Assembly (NCBI GenBank): GCA_022843805.1
Contig: JALHMY010000014.1
Span: 1-64,000 of the forward strand
Origin: Fuerstiella sp.
Lineage (GTDB): Bacteria > Planctomycetota > Planctomycetia > Planctomycetales > Planctomycetaceae
Reading direction: 5' to 3'
DNA: 64,000 nt
A model generated the notes under the pieces. That model was not told the origin of the DNA. It worked only from the letters and a program-made list of their open reading frames with translations, and made no database searches. Positions 7,052 to 16,319 of this stretch are shown here, in pieces. The first letter of the stretch is position 1. Each line of letters opens with the position of its first letter. Made by a program: the position numbers and the translations under genes.

Positions 7052-9382
7052 GTGAAGCCACGTTGCTTTCCAACTGTTATCGTGTTGATGCTCGCCATTA
7101 ACCTCAGTTCCATGGTTTTTGCTCAGGATGTTCTGCCACGACCTCCGCAGCCATTTAAGGGCATAGTGAACCTGCGAGCCAAAGAGTCGAAATCTGACTT
7201 TCCTCAGCCGCTTAAGGCTCCGGCCGGCGCTCCGAATGTGCTGCTGGTTCTGCTGGATGATGTGGGCTTCGGCGCGACGAGTACCTTTGGCGGTCCCTGC
7301 AATACGCCTACCTTCCAGATGCTGGCGGACAATGGCCTGAAGTTTAATCACTTCCACACCACAGCGCTCTGCAGTCCAACTCGAGCAGCTCTAATCACCG
7401 GGCGCAATCATCACTCGGTGCATACAGGAGTGATCACCGAAGCCGCCACCGGTTTCCCGGGATATGACTCAGTGATGCAGAAGGACACCGCGACCGTTGC
7501 TGAAGTGCTGAAGCAGAATGGATACGGCACTGCATGGTTTGGCAAGAATCATAACGTCCCTGACTGGCAGACCAGCCAGGCCGGACCGTTTGATCTGTGG
7601 CCAACCGGTCTTGGCTTCGATCATTTTTACGGTTTCCTTGGTGGCGACACGAGCCAATGGCGTCCGGCTGTAACCGAAGGCACGAAGCCCATCGATCCGT
7701 ACCTCAATAATCCTGATTACAACTTCGACTACGACATTGCGGATCAGGCTATCAAATGGATCAGTATGCAGAAGGCTGTTGCTCCGGACAAGCCGTTCTT
7801 CTGTTACTACGCACCAGGAGCCACTCACGCACCGCACCATCCGAAAAAGGAATGGGTTGAAAAATACAAAGGCAGGTTTGATCAGGGATGGGACAAGATT
7901 CGCGAGGAAACGTTTGCTCGCCAGAAGAAGATGGGCATCATTCCACAGGATGCGGCCCTGACACCACTCGCCCCCGGAATTCAGGCCTGGGATTCGTGTT
8001 CGCCAAACGAAAAAAAGGCGTATGCGCGTTTCATGGAAGTATACGCAGGGTTCCTGGAACAGACCGACTATAACGTGGGTCGTGTGATCGATTCAATTCG
8101 CAAACGCGGCGAGCTCGATAACACCATGGTGATTTTCATCGCCGGCGACAACGGAGCCAGCGCGGAAGGTAGTCGCCAGGGCCTGCTCAATGAAATGACC
8201 TTCTTCAATGGCGTTAAGGAAAACATCGACGACGTGCTCGCCCGAGCCGACGAAATTGGATCGTGGAAGACGTACAATCATTACCCGGTAGGTTGGGCGC
8301 ACGCAATGTGCACGCCGTTCCAGTGGACGAAACAGATTGCCAGCCACTTCGGAGGAACTCGCAATGGTATGGTGATTTCGTGGCCAAAAGGCATCGCGGC
8401 CAGGGGAGAACTGAGAACTCAATTCCATCATTGCATCGATGTTGTGCCCACGATTCTGGAAGCTTGCCAGGTCACAATGCCGTCTTCGGTGAATGGCGTT
8501 ACGCAAAAGCCAGTCGAAGGTGTGAGCATGACTTATGCGTTTGCTGACACGGATGCGAAAGATCGTCGCACAAAACAGTATTTTGAGTTGCTGGCGAATC
8601 GAGCAATATACTCAGACGGCTGGGTTGCCTGCACGACGCCGGTCGGGGCTCCGTGGGATTCGGCCGGTGCCAGGGTCGACGAAATCACTGGCTACAAGTG
8701 GGAACTTTATGACACGAACAAAGACTTCTCACAGGCGCATGATCTGGCTGCAGAGATGCCTGATAAGCTGAAGGATCTGCAACTGCTGTTTTATACCGAA
8801 GCGGCTCGCTACAACGTGCTGCCAATTGATAACAGCAAGACGGAGCGACTGGATCCGGCGATTCGACCAAGTCTGACTCGAGGTCGCAAATCGTTCAGCT
8901 TCAACGAGGGGATGATTCGAATTCCGGAAGGAGCCAGCCCGGACATCAAGAATAAGTCCTGGTCGATTAAAGCCGAAATCGAAGTCAAAGAGAATTCGTC
9001 CGGCATCATTATTACACAGGGCGGACTGTTTGGCGGCTGGGGATTGTATCTGAACCAGGGCAAGCCCGTTTTCCACTACAACTTCGTCGATGTCGCTCAC
9101 TTTAATGTTGCCGGAAAGGACTCGCTGACTCCGGGCAAACACACGATCGAAATGCAGTTTGCTTACGATGGCGGCGGAATCGGTCGAGGTGGGGTGGCGA
9201 CTGTAAGTGTTGACGGTTCGCCCGTCGCTAAAGGTCGAGTCGAACGTACAATTCCGATTCGTATTACGCTGGATGAAACGCTGGATGTTGGCGAAGACTG
9301 CGGAACGCCAGTGAATTTGACTTACGACGTGCCCTTCCGATTTGAGGGCAAGATCGAGAATGTCACGATTGAACTTCCCTGA
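7052..9382 (+). CDS. Secreted type I sulfatase, tandem paralogue
   Basis: The 776-residue product is close to the preceding sulfatase along its whole length, so the pair arose by tandem duplication. A GTG start at 7052 has GGAG eight bases upstream and opens a signal peptide (LPTVIVLMLAINLSSMVFAQ-like). Conserved parts are LLDDVGFGATSTFGG, the formylglycine motif CSPTRAALITG (Cys 107), FGKNHNVPD and AGDNGASAEG. At FGKNH the first copy has FGKWH, a change near the active-site Lys/His. The beta-rich C-terminal extension ends with EGKIENVTIELP. The two genes probably form one transcript. The substrate is not predictable from sequence; slightly different specificities are likely for a retained pair. 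Confidence 0.92.
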   Translation: MKPRCFPTVIVLMLAINLSSMVFAQDVLPRPPQPFKGIVNLRAKESKSDFPQPLKAPAGAPNVLLVLLDDVGFGATSTFGGPCNTPTFQMLADNGLKFNHFHTTALCSPTRAALITGRNHHSVHTGVITEAATGFPGYDSVMQKDTATVAEVLKQNGYGTAWFGKNHNVPDWQTSQAGPFDLWPTGLGFDHFYGFLGGDTSQWRPAVTEGTKPIDPYLNNPDYNFDYDIADQAIKWISMQKAVAPDKPFFCYYAPGATHAPHHPKKEWVEKYKGRFDQGWDKIREETFARQKKMGIIPQDAALTPLAPGIQAWDSCSPNEKKAYARFMEVYAGFLEQTDYNVGRVIDSIRKRGELDNTMVIFIAGDNGASAEGSRQGLLNEMTFFNGVKENIDDVLARADEIGSWKTYNHYPVGWAHAMCTPFQWTKQIASHFGGTRNGMVISWPKGIAARGELRTQFHHCIDVVPTILEACQVTMPSSVNGVTQKPVEGVSMTYAFADTDAKDRRTKQYFELLANRAIYSDGWVACTTPVGAPWDSAGARVDEITGYKWELYDTNKDFSQAHDLAAEMPDKLKDLQLLFYTEAARYNVLPIDNSKTERLDPAIRPSLTRGRKSFSFNEGMIRIPEGASPDIKNKSWSIKAEIEVKENSSGIIITQGGLFGGWGLYLNQGKPVFHYNFVDVAHFNVAGKDSLTPGKHTIEMQFAYDGGGIGRGGVATVSVDGSPVAKGRVERTIPIRITLDETLDVGEDCGTPVNLTYDVPFRFEGKIENVTIELP

Positions 9383-10213
9383 CCTGAACTTATAACCAGA
9401 GCAGCGTCGTCTCAGGAAAACGTTGTGTTTTCGCTTGTCAGTTCAGAATGTGTTGACGACCGATTGCTTCGGTGTATTTTCCATACACCAGGTGCAAACG
9501 CGCGGCGACTGATCAGGACATGGTGCTGTTCAGCGAAGAGCGGAGTTCCTCAACCCAACTCCCCTCAGGGCATGAACGCCGCAAGTGCGGTCACACTCCC
9601 CGATCAGTTATGTCCAGCGATCGAATAAGGCCACACAGATCCCTTCAACGGCGCAACTGTCAGGCCGGCTGCTGCTGCCAGGCAATCCGTTCACGCCAGA
9701 TACGCTCCCCTGCGTCCATAATACACCTCACCAGGAAAAGACTCAAAACTTGAAAGCACTGAGTCTCAAACTACTATCCGTGGCAGGAATGGATTCCCCG
9801 GACGCTTTCGTTTCGACAGCCGAACTGATCTGGCACGCGATCACGGAATTTCTGTACGACGTTTGGGAAGTTTTGGTGGAAACGACATCCGTCAATCTTC
9901 TGAGAAGGCTTCGATCATCTGCTGACGATCAGGTGGGCGAAGACCACGGTGTTCCGTAAATCGCCATGCAATTTCTGAAGGGAGAATCTCTGCAGGAAGG
10001 AAATGACCGCGTCCTGTACCCCGCTATCTGTTTTGGGCACTGCCAGAGACCTGGATTTTCTCTGCTATGCTCTCTTGTGTTGAATCCAGTATTGTGTTGA
10101 ACCCGAAGTCACCTTGCAGGGTACTGTCAAAAGTATTGATCGCCTGCGGCTCACCGTTCAACAAACAGTTTATTCGTCTATCTTCATCCCCCCGAGCGAA
10201 CACCACCTAAAAT
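9383..10213. other. Intergenic stretch, mostly without features
   Basis: About 830 bases lie between the tandem sulfatases and the small membrane protein. I found no RNA gene, repeat or recognisable gene fragment. One short frame with a plausible ribosome-binding site (9750-9959) is listed separately at low confidence. Confidence 0.5.
9750..9959 (+). CDS. Possible small hypothetical protein (69 aa)
   Basis: A TTG at 9750 has AGGAAAAG about ten bases upstream. It opens a 69-codon frame with a plausible amphipathic composition, including ELIWHAITEFLYDVWEVLVE. There is no recognisable family, signal peptide or neighbour support. It may be a chance frame. Confidence 0.25.
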   Translation: MKALSLKLLSVAGMDSPDAFVSTAELIWHAITEFLYDVWEVLVETTSVNLLRRLRSSADDQVGEDHGVP

Positions 10214-10702
10214 ATGACGTCTGAATCCTCCGAATCAAAGCCTGTCGACCCCGCTCCTGCCACCAGTCGAAGTGATGGCGCCGTTGTCCTGGTCACATCC
10301 ATTGCCGTTGTCACTGCAGTTTTCGGTATGTTCTTTTTCATGGGCTTCGTCAGTGCATGGCTGCAGAGAGAGGGCGATTTGATGGCTCTGTTCATTCGAG
10401 GCCTGAAGGTTGGAGCGTCTGGAACCATCGGGGTGATCTGCATCGGTCTCTCCGCAAAGAGCTGGCAGCGAATCTCGGTTCCGCCATGGCTTCCTTCCAC
10501 GGCTTCGTTTGCTGCTGGCTTCTTTGTGATGAATGGACTGGGTGAAGCTTTCGATGGTCGTTACGAATCGATTCTGCCCAAAGCGGGAGGCGGCTTTCTG
10601 AGCGGGTGTCTGGCAGGCTTCGGACTCTACTGGGTGCAGAAAAAAGGCTGGTTCAAACCTTCAGCCGTCGATTCAACACCTCGTGGTTCTGCCACGGAAT
10701 AA
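10214..10702 (+). CDS. Small integral membrane protein of unknown function
   Basis: The 162-residue product has a polar, Ser/Pro/Glu-rich N-terminus of about 22 residues, then hydrophobic segments at roughly 24-50 (VVLVTSIAVVTAVFGMFFFM), 70-85 (VGASGTIGVICIGLSA), 93-110 and 125-142 (GGFLSGCLAGFGLYWV). This suggests a three- to four-pass inner-membrane protein. The C-terminus is short and polar. I recognise no family. It stands alone between the sulfatase pair and the convergent oxidoreductase gene. The ATG at 10214 follows a short AT-rich leader without a clear ribosome-binding site. Confidence 0.65.
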   Translation: MTSESSESKPVDPAPATSRSDGAVVLVTSIAVVTAVFGMFFFMGFVSAWLQREGDLMALFIRGLKVGASGTIGVICIGLSAKSWQRISVPPWLPSTASFAAGFFVMNGLGEAFDGRYESILPKAGGGFLSGCLAGFGLYWVQKKGWFKPSAVDSTPRGSATE

Positions 10703-10756
10703 CGACAAAGCATCGGTAAAGATCCTCTGATCACACAATTCAGTCCAAACCCACCT

Positions 10757-10867
10757 GCTGCTTTGTCAAGCTTTGAATTTCGGATAGTGGACCTTGCGAA
10801 AGGTGCTGCAGCCAGGGGATCTTTAGCAGGATCCACTACCTCCAGCACGAACTCTTTATCCTGACGG
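10757..10867. repeat. Dispersed palindromic repeat, copy 1
   Basis: This ~105-bp unit recurs at 44843-44957 with roughly 85 percent identity by eye. Its core is a long imperfect palindrome: GGATAGTGGACCTTGCGAAA on the left, a central GCTGCAGCC loop, and GGATCTTTAGCAGGATCCAC on the right. The flank ACTCTTTATCCTG is shared by both copies. It lies in the space between two convergent genes. The form fits a small non-autonomous palindromic element. Confidence 0.8.
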
Positions 10868-10968
10868 ATTTATTGAAAAGGGCATATCTTCGTCAGCCAC
10901 CCGACTTTCCATGACCCTGATTCGATCCACCTGACGAACCCATCGAGCTCTCAGAGTTTTCGAGAGTA

Positions 10969-12483
10969 TCAGCGTGTCCACGAAAGCCAGGTACGAAACA
11001 GTGACTTCACAAACGGTGTCAAACGGGTACGACTGTATTGATCACCAAGTTTGCGAATCGCTTCAGCCTGAGTGGGATATGGATGAATGGTACTGCCGAT
11101 TTTCCCCAGGCCAAGGCCATGAGTCATGGCAAGCGTGATTTCGGAAATCATGTCGCCTGCATGAGGCGCAACGATCGTGGCTCCCACGATTCGGTCAGTT
11201 CCCTTCTTCACGTGAACCTTGACGAAGCCGTCGTCTGCGCCGTCCAGAATAGCTCGATCGACGTCCTGAAACTTTTGAATGTATGTATCAACCGGGATGT
11301 TCTTTTCCCGGGCCTGCTGTTCATAAAGTCCGACGTGAGCAATCTCCGGACTGGTGTAAGTGCTCCATGGAATCACGAGTGACGCGGACTTTTTACGGCC
11401 TTTGAACAGAGCGTTCTGAATAACAATCCGAGCCATAAAGTCGGCGGCGTGAGTAAACTGATAAGGCGAACAAACATCACCGGCCGCGTAGATCATTGGA
11501 TTCGTCGTCTGCAGCCTCTCATTCACATTGACACCCTTTTTGTGATACGCAACGCCGACGGATTCCAGATTCAGACCTTCAATGTTGGGCGTCCGGCCGA
11601 CCGAAACCAGGATCTGATCAACGGCTTCGTCGTAGTCCCTGCCGCAGGAATCAACACTAAGCCGAGGTCCACTGTGGTTGCGAATTTTCAGATTTTTTCC
11701 GCCACACAACAGACGCACTCCGTCTTTCATCATCGAAGCCTGCACAACATCAGCCGCATCGCGATCTTCGCGTGGAAGAATGCCGGATTCGGATTCCACA
11801 AGAAAGACGTCTGAACCGAATCGAGCGAACGCCTGAGCCATTTCGCAGCCGATCGGACCGGCTCCGATGACCGCCAGGCGTCGCGGCAATTCCGTCAGCG
11901 AGAACAGGGTTTCGTTTGTCAGGTAGTTCACCGAATCCAGGCCTGGAATCGGTGGTGCCGATGCGCGAGCACCTGTGGCGATGACTGCTCGTTTGAAGTT
12001 CAGCTTTGTGCCATCCACGTCGACTGTATCTGAGCTGACAAATCGCGCATCGCCGAAGTAGACGTCGACACCCAGTTCGCGGAATCGCCGGGCCGAATCG
12101 TTTGGACTGATACGAGCCCTCAGCCTTCGCATCCGCTGCATGGCGGCAGCAAAGTCGACGTGAACTCCTTCCGGAACGCTCACTCCGAAATCCCCGGCAC
12201 TGCGAACGGCCGCCGCGGCCCGTGCTGAACTGATCAGACCTTTAGATGGGACACATCCCACGTTCAAACAGTCGCCGCCCATAAGGCCACGTTCAATCAG
12301 TGCGACTTTCGCACCCAGCCCGGCAGCTCCAGCCGCTGTCACCAGCCCGGCTGTACCGGCTCCGATGACAACCAGGTTGTACCGGCCCGACGGAGTTGGA
12401 TTCTTCCAGTCAGCGGGATGAACCTCGGCTTCAAGCTTAAGATTGAATTCATCGGCCGGAAGCAACTGAGGAAGATGTGCCAT
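10969..12483 (-). CDS. FAD-dependent pyridine nucleotide-disulfide oxidoreductase (mercuric reductase-like)
   Basis: The 504-residue product is a flavoprotein of the class I disulfide reductase family. The FAD-binding GAGTAGL at 41-47 is followed by the redox disulfide in GGDCLNVGCVPSKG (Cys 72 and Cys 77). A NADPH-binding GAGPIGCEMAQ lies in the middle, and AAGDVC lies late. The dimer-domain motif HPYPTQAE supplies the catalytic His/Glu pair from the other subunit. It lacks the N-terminal HMA domain and the C-terminal Cys pair of true mercuric reductases, and the ~25 extra N-terminal residues before the FAD fold suit the planctomycete and cyanobacterial group annotated as mercuric reductase-like. 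The substrate is unknown. It is not obviously the E3 subunit for the E1/E2 genes 15 kb away, although the family is the same. Confidence 0.88.
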   Translation of the reverse strand: MAHLPQLLPADEFNLKLEAEVHPADWKNPTPSGRYNLVVIGAGTAGLVTAAGAAGLGAKVALIERGLMGGDCLNVGCVPSKGLISSARAAAAVRSAGDFGVSVPEGVHVDFAAAMQRMRRLRARISPNDSARRFRELGVDVYFGDARFVSSDTVDVDGTKLNFKRAVIATGARASAPPIPGLDSVNYLTNETLFSLTELPRRLAVIGAGPIGCEMAQAFARFGSDVFLVESESGILPREDRDAADVVQASMMKDGVRLLCGGKNLKIRNHSGPRLSVDSCGRDYDEAVDQILVSVGRTPNIEGLNLESVGVAYHKKGVNVNERLQTTNPMIYAAGDVCSPYQFTHAADFMARIVIQNALFKGRKKSASLVIPWSTYTSPEIAHVGLYEQQAREKNIPVDTYIQKFQDVDRAILDGADDGFVKVHVKKGTDRIVGATIVAPHAGDMISEITLAMTHGLGLGKIGSTIHPYPTQAEAIRKLGDQYSRTRLTPFVKSLFRTWLSWTR

Positions 12484-12639
12484 TGAATGCAGCTTTCTGA
12501 ATATCGCAACAACTTACAAACAAATTATGAAAGAAGCAGCCGAACGGCGCAAACGGTCCGGCCCGTCCCGGGAATTTAGCAGAACACTCACCCGAGAGTT
12601 CCAGCCCTTCCTCTAACTTGTTCATTTGTTGATGAACAG

Positions 12640-12672
12640 AAAAAATACGGGGCGTCTCTCACGAGACGCCCC
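12640..12672 (-). terminator. Rho-independent terminator of the third sulfatase gene
   Basis: On the minus strand a perfect 10-bp stem (GGGGCGTCTC / GAGACGCCCC) with a four-base loop is followed by GTATTTTTT. It sits about 65 bases after the stop codon of the sulfatase at 12736-14499 and upstream of the oxidoreductase gene, so it separates the two same-strand genes. Confidence 0.85.
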
Positions 12673-12735
12673 TCCGGAAAGCTGTGGTTTTTGACAGGCT
12701 CTCAGCCCACCCCACGCAAAGTGGCAAATGCTGGC

Positions 12736-14499
12736 CTAGTTGGCTGGAACGCCGAGCGTTTCCAGTTCATTCAACCGTTTCAGCGCCTCCGCAGCCTTGA
12801 GCGTCTGGTAGTTGATTCCAGCGGCATTAAGGCTGCTACCCTGCTGGAACGGAAATGCCGGGATCGTGACAAGGAACTTCTTAATCTCGGCCTGGACAGG
12901 CACAAACAGCCAGATATTGTCGCCGTACCAGCGAAGATACATGGCCGACTCGTGAGGCATCTTTTCGTAGGGATCTGCCTTGAGATGAACGATCAGCGGC
13001 CAGCCAGTAACGTCCCGGGTGCCGGTCGCAATATTTCCGTTTACCGAGGCGAAGTTGACTTTCCAGTCATTCCACCGCACGGCATTCAGTTCACCACCCT
13101 GTCCAAAGTATAGAATTTGCTCACGCGGACCCTTCTTAACCTCACCCTTAAAGAACGGCATAAAGTTGTATCCGTCGGCGTGGACCTTGAAGGTTTTCCC
13201 ATTTGCCTTATGGCCCTGCCTGAGCTTCTCGACAACATTCGGTTCACCTGCGGCGGCGAGCAGCGTCGGCATCCAGTCTTCCTGGGAGAAGATTGTATTG
13301 ACGAGTGTGCCGGGCTTAATCACGCCAGGCCAGCGAACAAGCATGGGCACTCGGAAGCCGCCTTCCCAGGTCGTCCCCTTTTCACCATGGAAAGGCGTGA
13401 TGCCGCCGTCAGGCCACGTAGCAGTCTCGGCCCCATTGTCGGTGCCGTAAACCAGGATCGTGTTTTCGGCCAGACCCAGATCGTCAAGCTTCTTAAGCAC
13501 CTGACCGACAAAGCCATCATGCTCCACCATGCCATCGGGATAAAGGCCGATGCCGGTGACACCCTGAGATTCTTTTTTGAGGTGCGTCCAGACGTGCATT
13601 CGGGTGCTGTTGTACCACAGGAAGAATGGCTTCTTCTCCCTTGCGTTCCGATCCACAAAATCCATAGCTTTGGCATGGACTTCTTCGTCAATCGTTTCCA
13701 TACGTTTGGAAGTCAGCGGGCCCGTGTCTTCAATGGTCTGACCACCCTTGCCATCCGACTTGCAATGGAGTACGCCGCGCGGACCATACTTCTTTTTAAA
13801 TTCCGGATCTTTTGGATAGTAATAAGTTTCCGGTTCTTCTTCCGCGTTCAGGTGGTACAGATTACCGAAGAACTCGTCAAACCCGTGCAGCGTAGGGAGG
13901 TGCTTGTCCTGATCGCCCAGATGGTTCTTACCAAACTGTCCGGTCGCGTAACCCTGCTCCTTGAGGAGGTCAGCGATAGTTGGCGTCCAGTCCGGAATTC
14001 CGTGTGTGCTTCCCGGCATACCAATGGTCAGCAATCCCGTACGGAACGGGTGCTGTCCGAGGATGAAAGAAGCTCGGCCCGCAGTACAACTCTGTTGTGA
14101 GTAGGAATCTGTGAATAACGCGCCTTCTTTAGCGATCCTGTCAATATTGGGTGTCTGGTAACCCATTATCCCGTGGTTATAAGCACTAATGTTGTGAACC
14201 CCGATATCGTCGCCCCACAGAACGATAATGTTGGGTTTCCTGCCGGCCTGTGCGGCCTGAGCGGAGACAAACTGATTGTGCCGTGCCAGCTGTGCCAGAT
14301 TGGATCGAGTGATTCCATCATTGCACGAGCCCTCACACTTTGGCTCTGATGACAATGCAGCAACGGCATTTGAAGCAGACTGGTCTGCCACGACCTCAGC
14401 CTTTAACGGCTCTCCAATCTGCACAGATGCGGTCATACGCCCCAGAACGGCACCGAGCATCACCGTCAGGAGGGATTTCAACAAAAAGCCACGATTCAT
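12736..14499 (-). CDS. Secreted sulfatase with C-x-A-x-R active site
   Basis: The 587-residue product begins with MNRGFLLKSLLTVMLGAVLG, a signal peptide or anchor. The sulfatase fold opens with LWGDDIGVHN (metal-binding Asp pair). The formylglycine site is CTAGRASFILG at residue 138. This C-T-A-G-R form differs from the C-S-P-T-R of the tandem pair, so it belongs to a different sulfatase subgroup. GQFGKNHLGD, DNGAETATWPDGG and a late HADGYNFMPFF follow. The length is typical of this group, annotated as arylsulfatase. The FGE gene lies 84 bp upstream on the same strand, so activator and enzyme are probably co-transcribed; a strong terminator ends the unit. Confidence 0.92.
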   Translation of the reverse strand: MNRGFLLKSLLTVMLGAVLGRMTASVQIGEPLKAEVVADQSASNAVAALSSEPKCEGSCNDGITRSNLAQLARHNQFVSAQAAQAGRKPNIIVLWGDDIGVHNISAYNHGIMGYQTPNIDRIAKEGALFTDSYSQQSCTAGRASFILGQHPFRTGLLTIGMPGSTHGIPDWTPTIADLLKEQGYATGQFGKNHLGDQDKHLPTLHGFDEFFGNLYHLNAEEEPETYYYPKDPEFKKKYGPRGVLHCKSDGKGGQTIEDTGPLTSKRMETIDEEVHAKAMDFVDRNAREKKPFFLWYNSTRMHVWTHLKKESQGVTGIGLYPDGMVEHDGFVGQVLKKLDDLGLAENTILVYGTDNGAETATWPDGGITPFHGEKGTTWEGGFRVPMLVRWPGVIKPGTLVNTIFSQEDWMPTLLAAAGEPNVVEKLRQGHKANGKTFKVHADGYNFMPFFKGEVKKGPREQILYFGQGGELNAVRWNDWKVNFASVNGNIATGTRDVTGWPLIVHLKADPYEKMPHESAMYLRWYGDNIWLFVPVQAEIKKFLVTIPAFPFQQGSSLNAAGINYQTLKAAEALKRLNELETLGVPAN

Positions 14500-14583
14500 T
14501 CGTTACTCCTAATAAAGTACATTACCAGTGAGCGATCAGCACATTGCTGCTCATTCTCTCGACATTCGCCTTCTCCACAGATG

Positions 14584-15714
14584 TCATGGAGATTTCACAC
14601 ATCGAAAACCCACGTGCGACATTCCCGTGTCAGGGGTAGAGCCGTGTCGGGCGCTCGGGCGGTATCTTGAACAGTAACTGTCGTTACAAAGAAACGACCC
14701 CCCGCGCTGACTACGCTGGCTTGCAAATGGACGCATTGGATCATGACTTTCCCCCGGTCCTAATGGATTGATCGTCACCTTCGTCGCTGTCCGCTGCTGG
14801 TAAAGTTCACGATCGTACCAGTCACTGCACCATTCCCAGACATTGCCAGACATATCATAAAGCCCAAATCCATTGGGAGCATAACTTCCAACGGGTGCCG
14901 TTCGCTCGAAACCATCTGCTGCAGTATTTTCATATGGAAAAGACCCGGTCCAGAGATTCGCCTGGGGCTTCGACACGCTGGGCGGATCGCTACCCCAAAC
15001 GTAGGGCTGTTTTTCCAGCCCGCCGCGAGCTGCAAACTCCCATTCGGCTTCCGTTGGCAGCCGCTTTCCGGCCCAGTTCGCGTAGGCAACAGCATCGTCC
15101 CATGATACATGAACCACCGGATGATCAGCTCGCTGGGAAATGTCGCTGCCCGGGCCTTCAGGGTGTTTCCAGCTGGCGTCTGGAGTCCATCTCCACCAGC
15201 GGCGCATGTCATTTAGCGGCACTATAGTATCTGCAGGCATGAACACAAGAGATCCAGCCACCAGCACGTCAACCGATGGAGGCGGTGTACCTTCCGGAGC
15301 GTTAGCCAGGATCTCGTCGACCGTTGGCGGTCTCTCGGCTGTGGTCACATAACCTGTCGCAGCGACAAACTCCGCAAACTGCCGATTCGTGACCTCTGTT
15401 GCATCCATCCAAAAGCTGTTCACCGAAACGCGATGGGAAGGCTTTTCATCGGGCCACGCTCCAGAGGCGTCGCTGCCCATTACAAACTCCCCGCCACGAA
15501 TCAGAACCATTCCCACGAGGGGTATTGACGTCGATTCGGATTTCGGTGCAGGCTCATTCGTGGCGTGCGGTTCGAATGAAGTGGGACTGGCTGAGTGCTG
15601 AGCCTGAGGAAATCGAAACCAAAATGCTCCGGCAAAGGCCGTAACTCCCATCAGAACTAATCCGATGGACTGCATGGAAGCAAAACGTTCAATCCCCCTC
15701 ATACCATACCTCAT
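14584..15714 (-). CDS. Formylglycine-generating enzyme (sulfatase-activating)
   Basis: This enzyme oxidises the active-site Cys of sulfatases to formylglycine. A hydrophobic segment near residues 15-33 (SIGLVLMGVTAFAGAFWF) suggests an exported or membrane-anchored form. The FGE-sulfatase domain starts at MVLIRGGEFVMGSD and includes EVTNRQFAEFV, RLPTEAEWEFAARGG and GLYDMSGNVWEWC. The decisive feature is GGSFLCNDSYCSRYRP: Cys 343 and Cys 348 match the catalytic copper-binding Cys pair of genuine FGEs, which is absent from most FGE-domain proteins. The end (GMSHVGFRCVKSP) is complete. It precedes the sulfatase at 12736-14499 and may also serve the tandem pair. I chose ATG 15714; a TTG directly before it and an ATG four codons later are alternatives. 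Confidence 0.93.
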   Translation of the reverse strand: MRYGMRGIERFASMQSIGLVLMGVTAFAGAFWFRFPQAQHSASPTSFEPHATNEPAPKSESTSIPLVGMVLIRGGEFVMGSDASGAWPDEKPSHRVSVNSFWMDATEVTNRQFAEFVAATGYVTTAERPPTVDEILANAPEGTPPPSVDVLVAGSLVFMPADTIVPLNDMRRWWRWTPDASWKHPEGPGSDISQRADHPVVHVSWDDAVAYANWAGKRLPTEAEWEFAARGGLEKQPYVWGSDPPSVSKPQANLWTGSFPYENTAADGFERTAPVGSYAPNGFGLYDMSGNVWEWCSDWYDRELYQQRTATKVTINPLGPGESHDPMRPFASQRSQRGGSFLCNDSYCSRYRPSARHGSTPDTGMSHVGFRCVKSP

Positions 15715-15840
15715 CAAAAAAGCCTGCTGACGACACCTTCTCTGTAACTTTCACCTCAGCGTACTGCCTGCTCCGGCGACTGCTGATAACGTTAAGACTG
15801 ACGACATTAGCCAACGGCTTCTGTTCCGCACACTATTCCG

Positions 15841-15890
15841 CACACTGCGGCACAGGATCGCACACTGCGGCACAGGATCGCACGGCCGTT
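15841..15890. repeat. 20-bp tandem repeat
   Basis: CACACTGCGGCACAGGATCG occurs twice in direct succession (15841-15880). Partial copies precede it (CACACTATTCCG) and follow it (CAC). No coding role is apparent. Confidence 0.8.
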
Positions 15891-16176
15891 ATGAACGCCG
15901 GCGCTTCCGACGGTTAATCCAAAAACCGTCACTCGATGAGGAACAGAATTCCTCTCTTTTGCTGAGTTATCATTGAAAGCGAGTGAGCTCGCGCGAGCGA
16001 CCATCTGTGAAGAGACATGCTCAACGACTCGCAAAGCAATGATAGCACATTGCATGCCATACCGGTGAAGAGCTGTCATCACCGTATTCAGTTATCCAGT
16101 GTCAAGTTTGCAGATCAGGCGACAAACCCTGAGCCTCAGTTCGCCGCGCAGAGCAATGACTGCTCGATGCCTGTCA

Positions 16177-16203
16177 GGCGGCCGACCATTGCGGTCGGCC
16201 GCC
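16177..16203. repeat. Perfect GC-rich hairpin
   Basis: GGCGGCCGACC (16177-16187) pairs perfectly with GGTCGGCCGCC (16193-16203) around a five-base loop. There is no T-tract after it. It lies about 120 bases before the SnoaL-like gene and could shape the leader of that transcript or be a small repeat element. Confidence 0.65.
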
Positions 16204-16319
16204 CTCCGGACTTATTATCCTTGTGATCATGCTCCAGTAACTTTTTGGATCGGAATCCAGGATCTCATTGGATCCTGCAGAACTTTACGTCAGAATGCTA
16301 TTCGAAGGAGTTTCGAAAC

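Larger units (their letters stand above)
15715..16319. other. Divergent intergenic region with a tandem repeat and a hairpin
   Basis: About 600 bases separate the divergent FGE and SnoaL-like genes and should contain both promoters. It holds a 20-bp tandem repeat and a perfect 11-bp hairpin, listed separately. I see no gene in it. Confidence 0.5.

Noticed and set aside
10969-12483. The disulfide oxidoreductase as E3 subunit for the E1/E2 genes
   Set aside because: It lies 15 kb away on the other strand, and its sequence (GGDCLNVGCVPSKG, HPYPTQAE) and N-terminal extension fit the mercuric reductase-like group better than lipoamide dehydrogenase. A role cannot be excluded from sequence alone.
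13117-14100. A 327-codon plus-strand frame opposite the third sulfatase
   Set aside because: The minus-strand sulfatase is complete with signal peptide and active-site motifs; the opposite frame has no recognisable domain.
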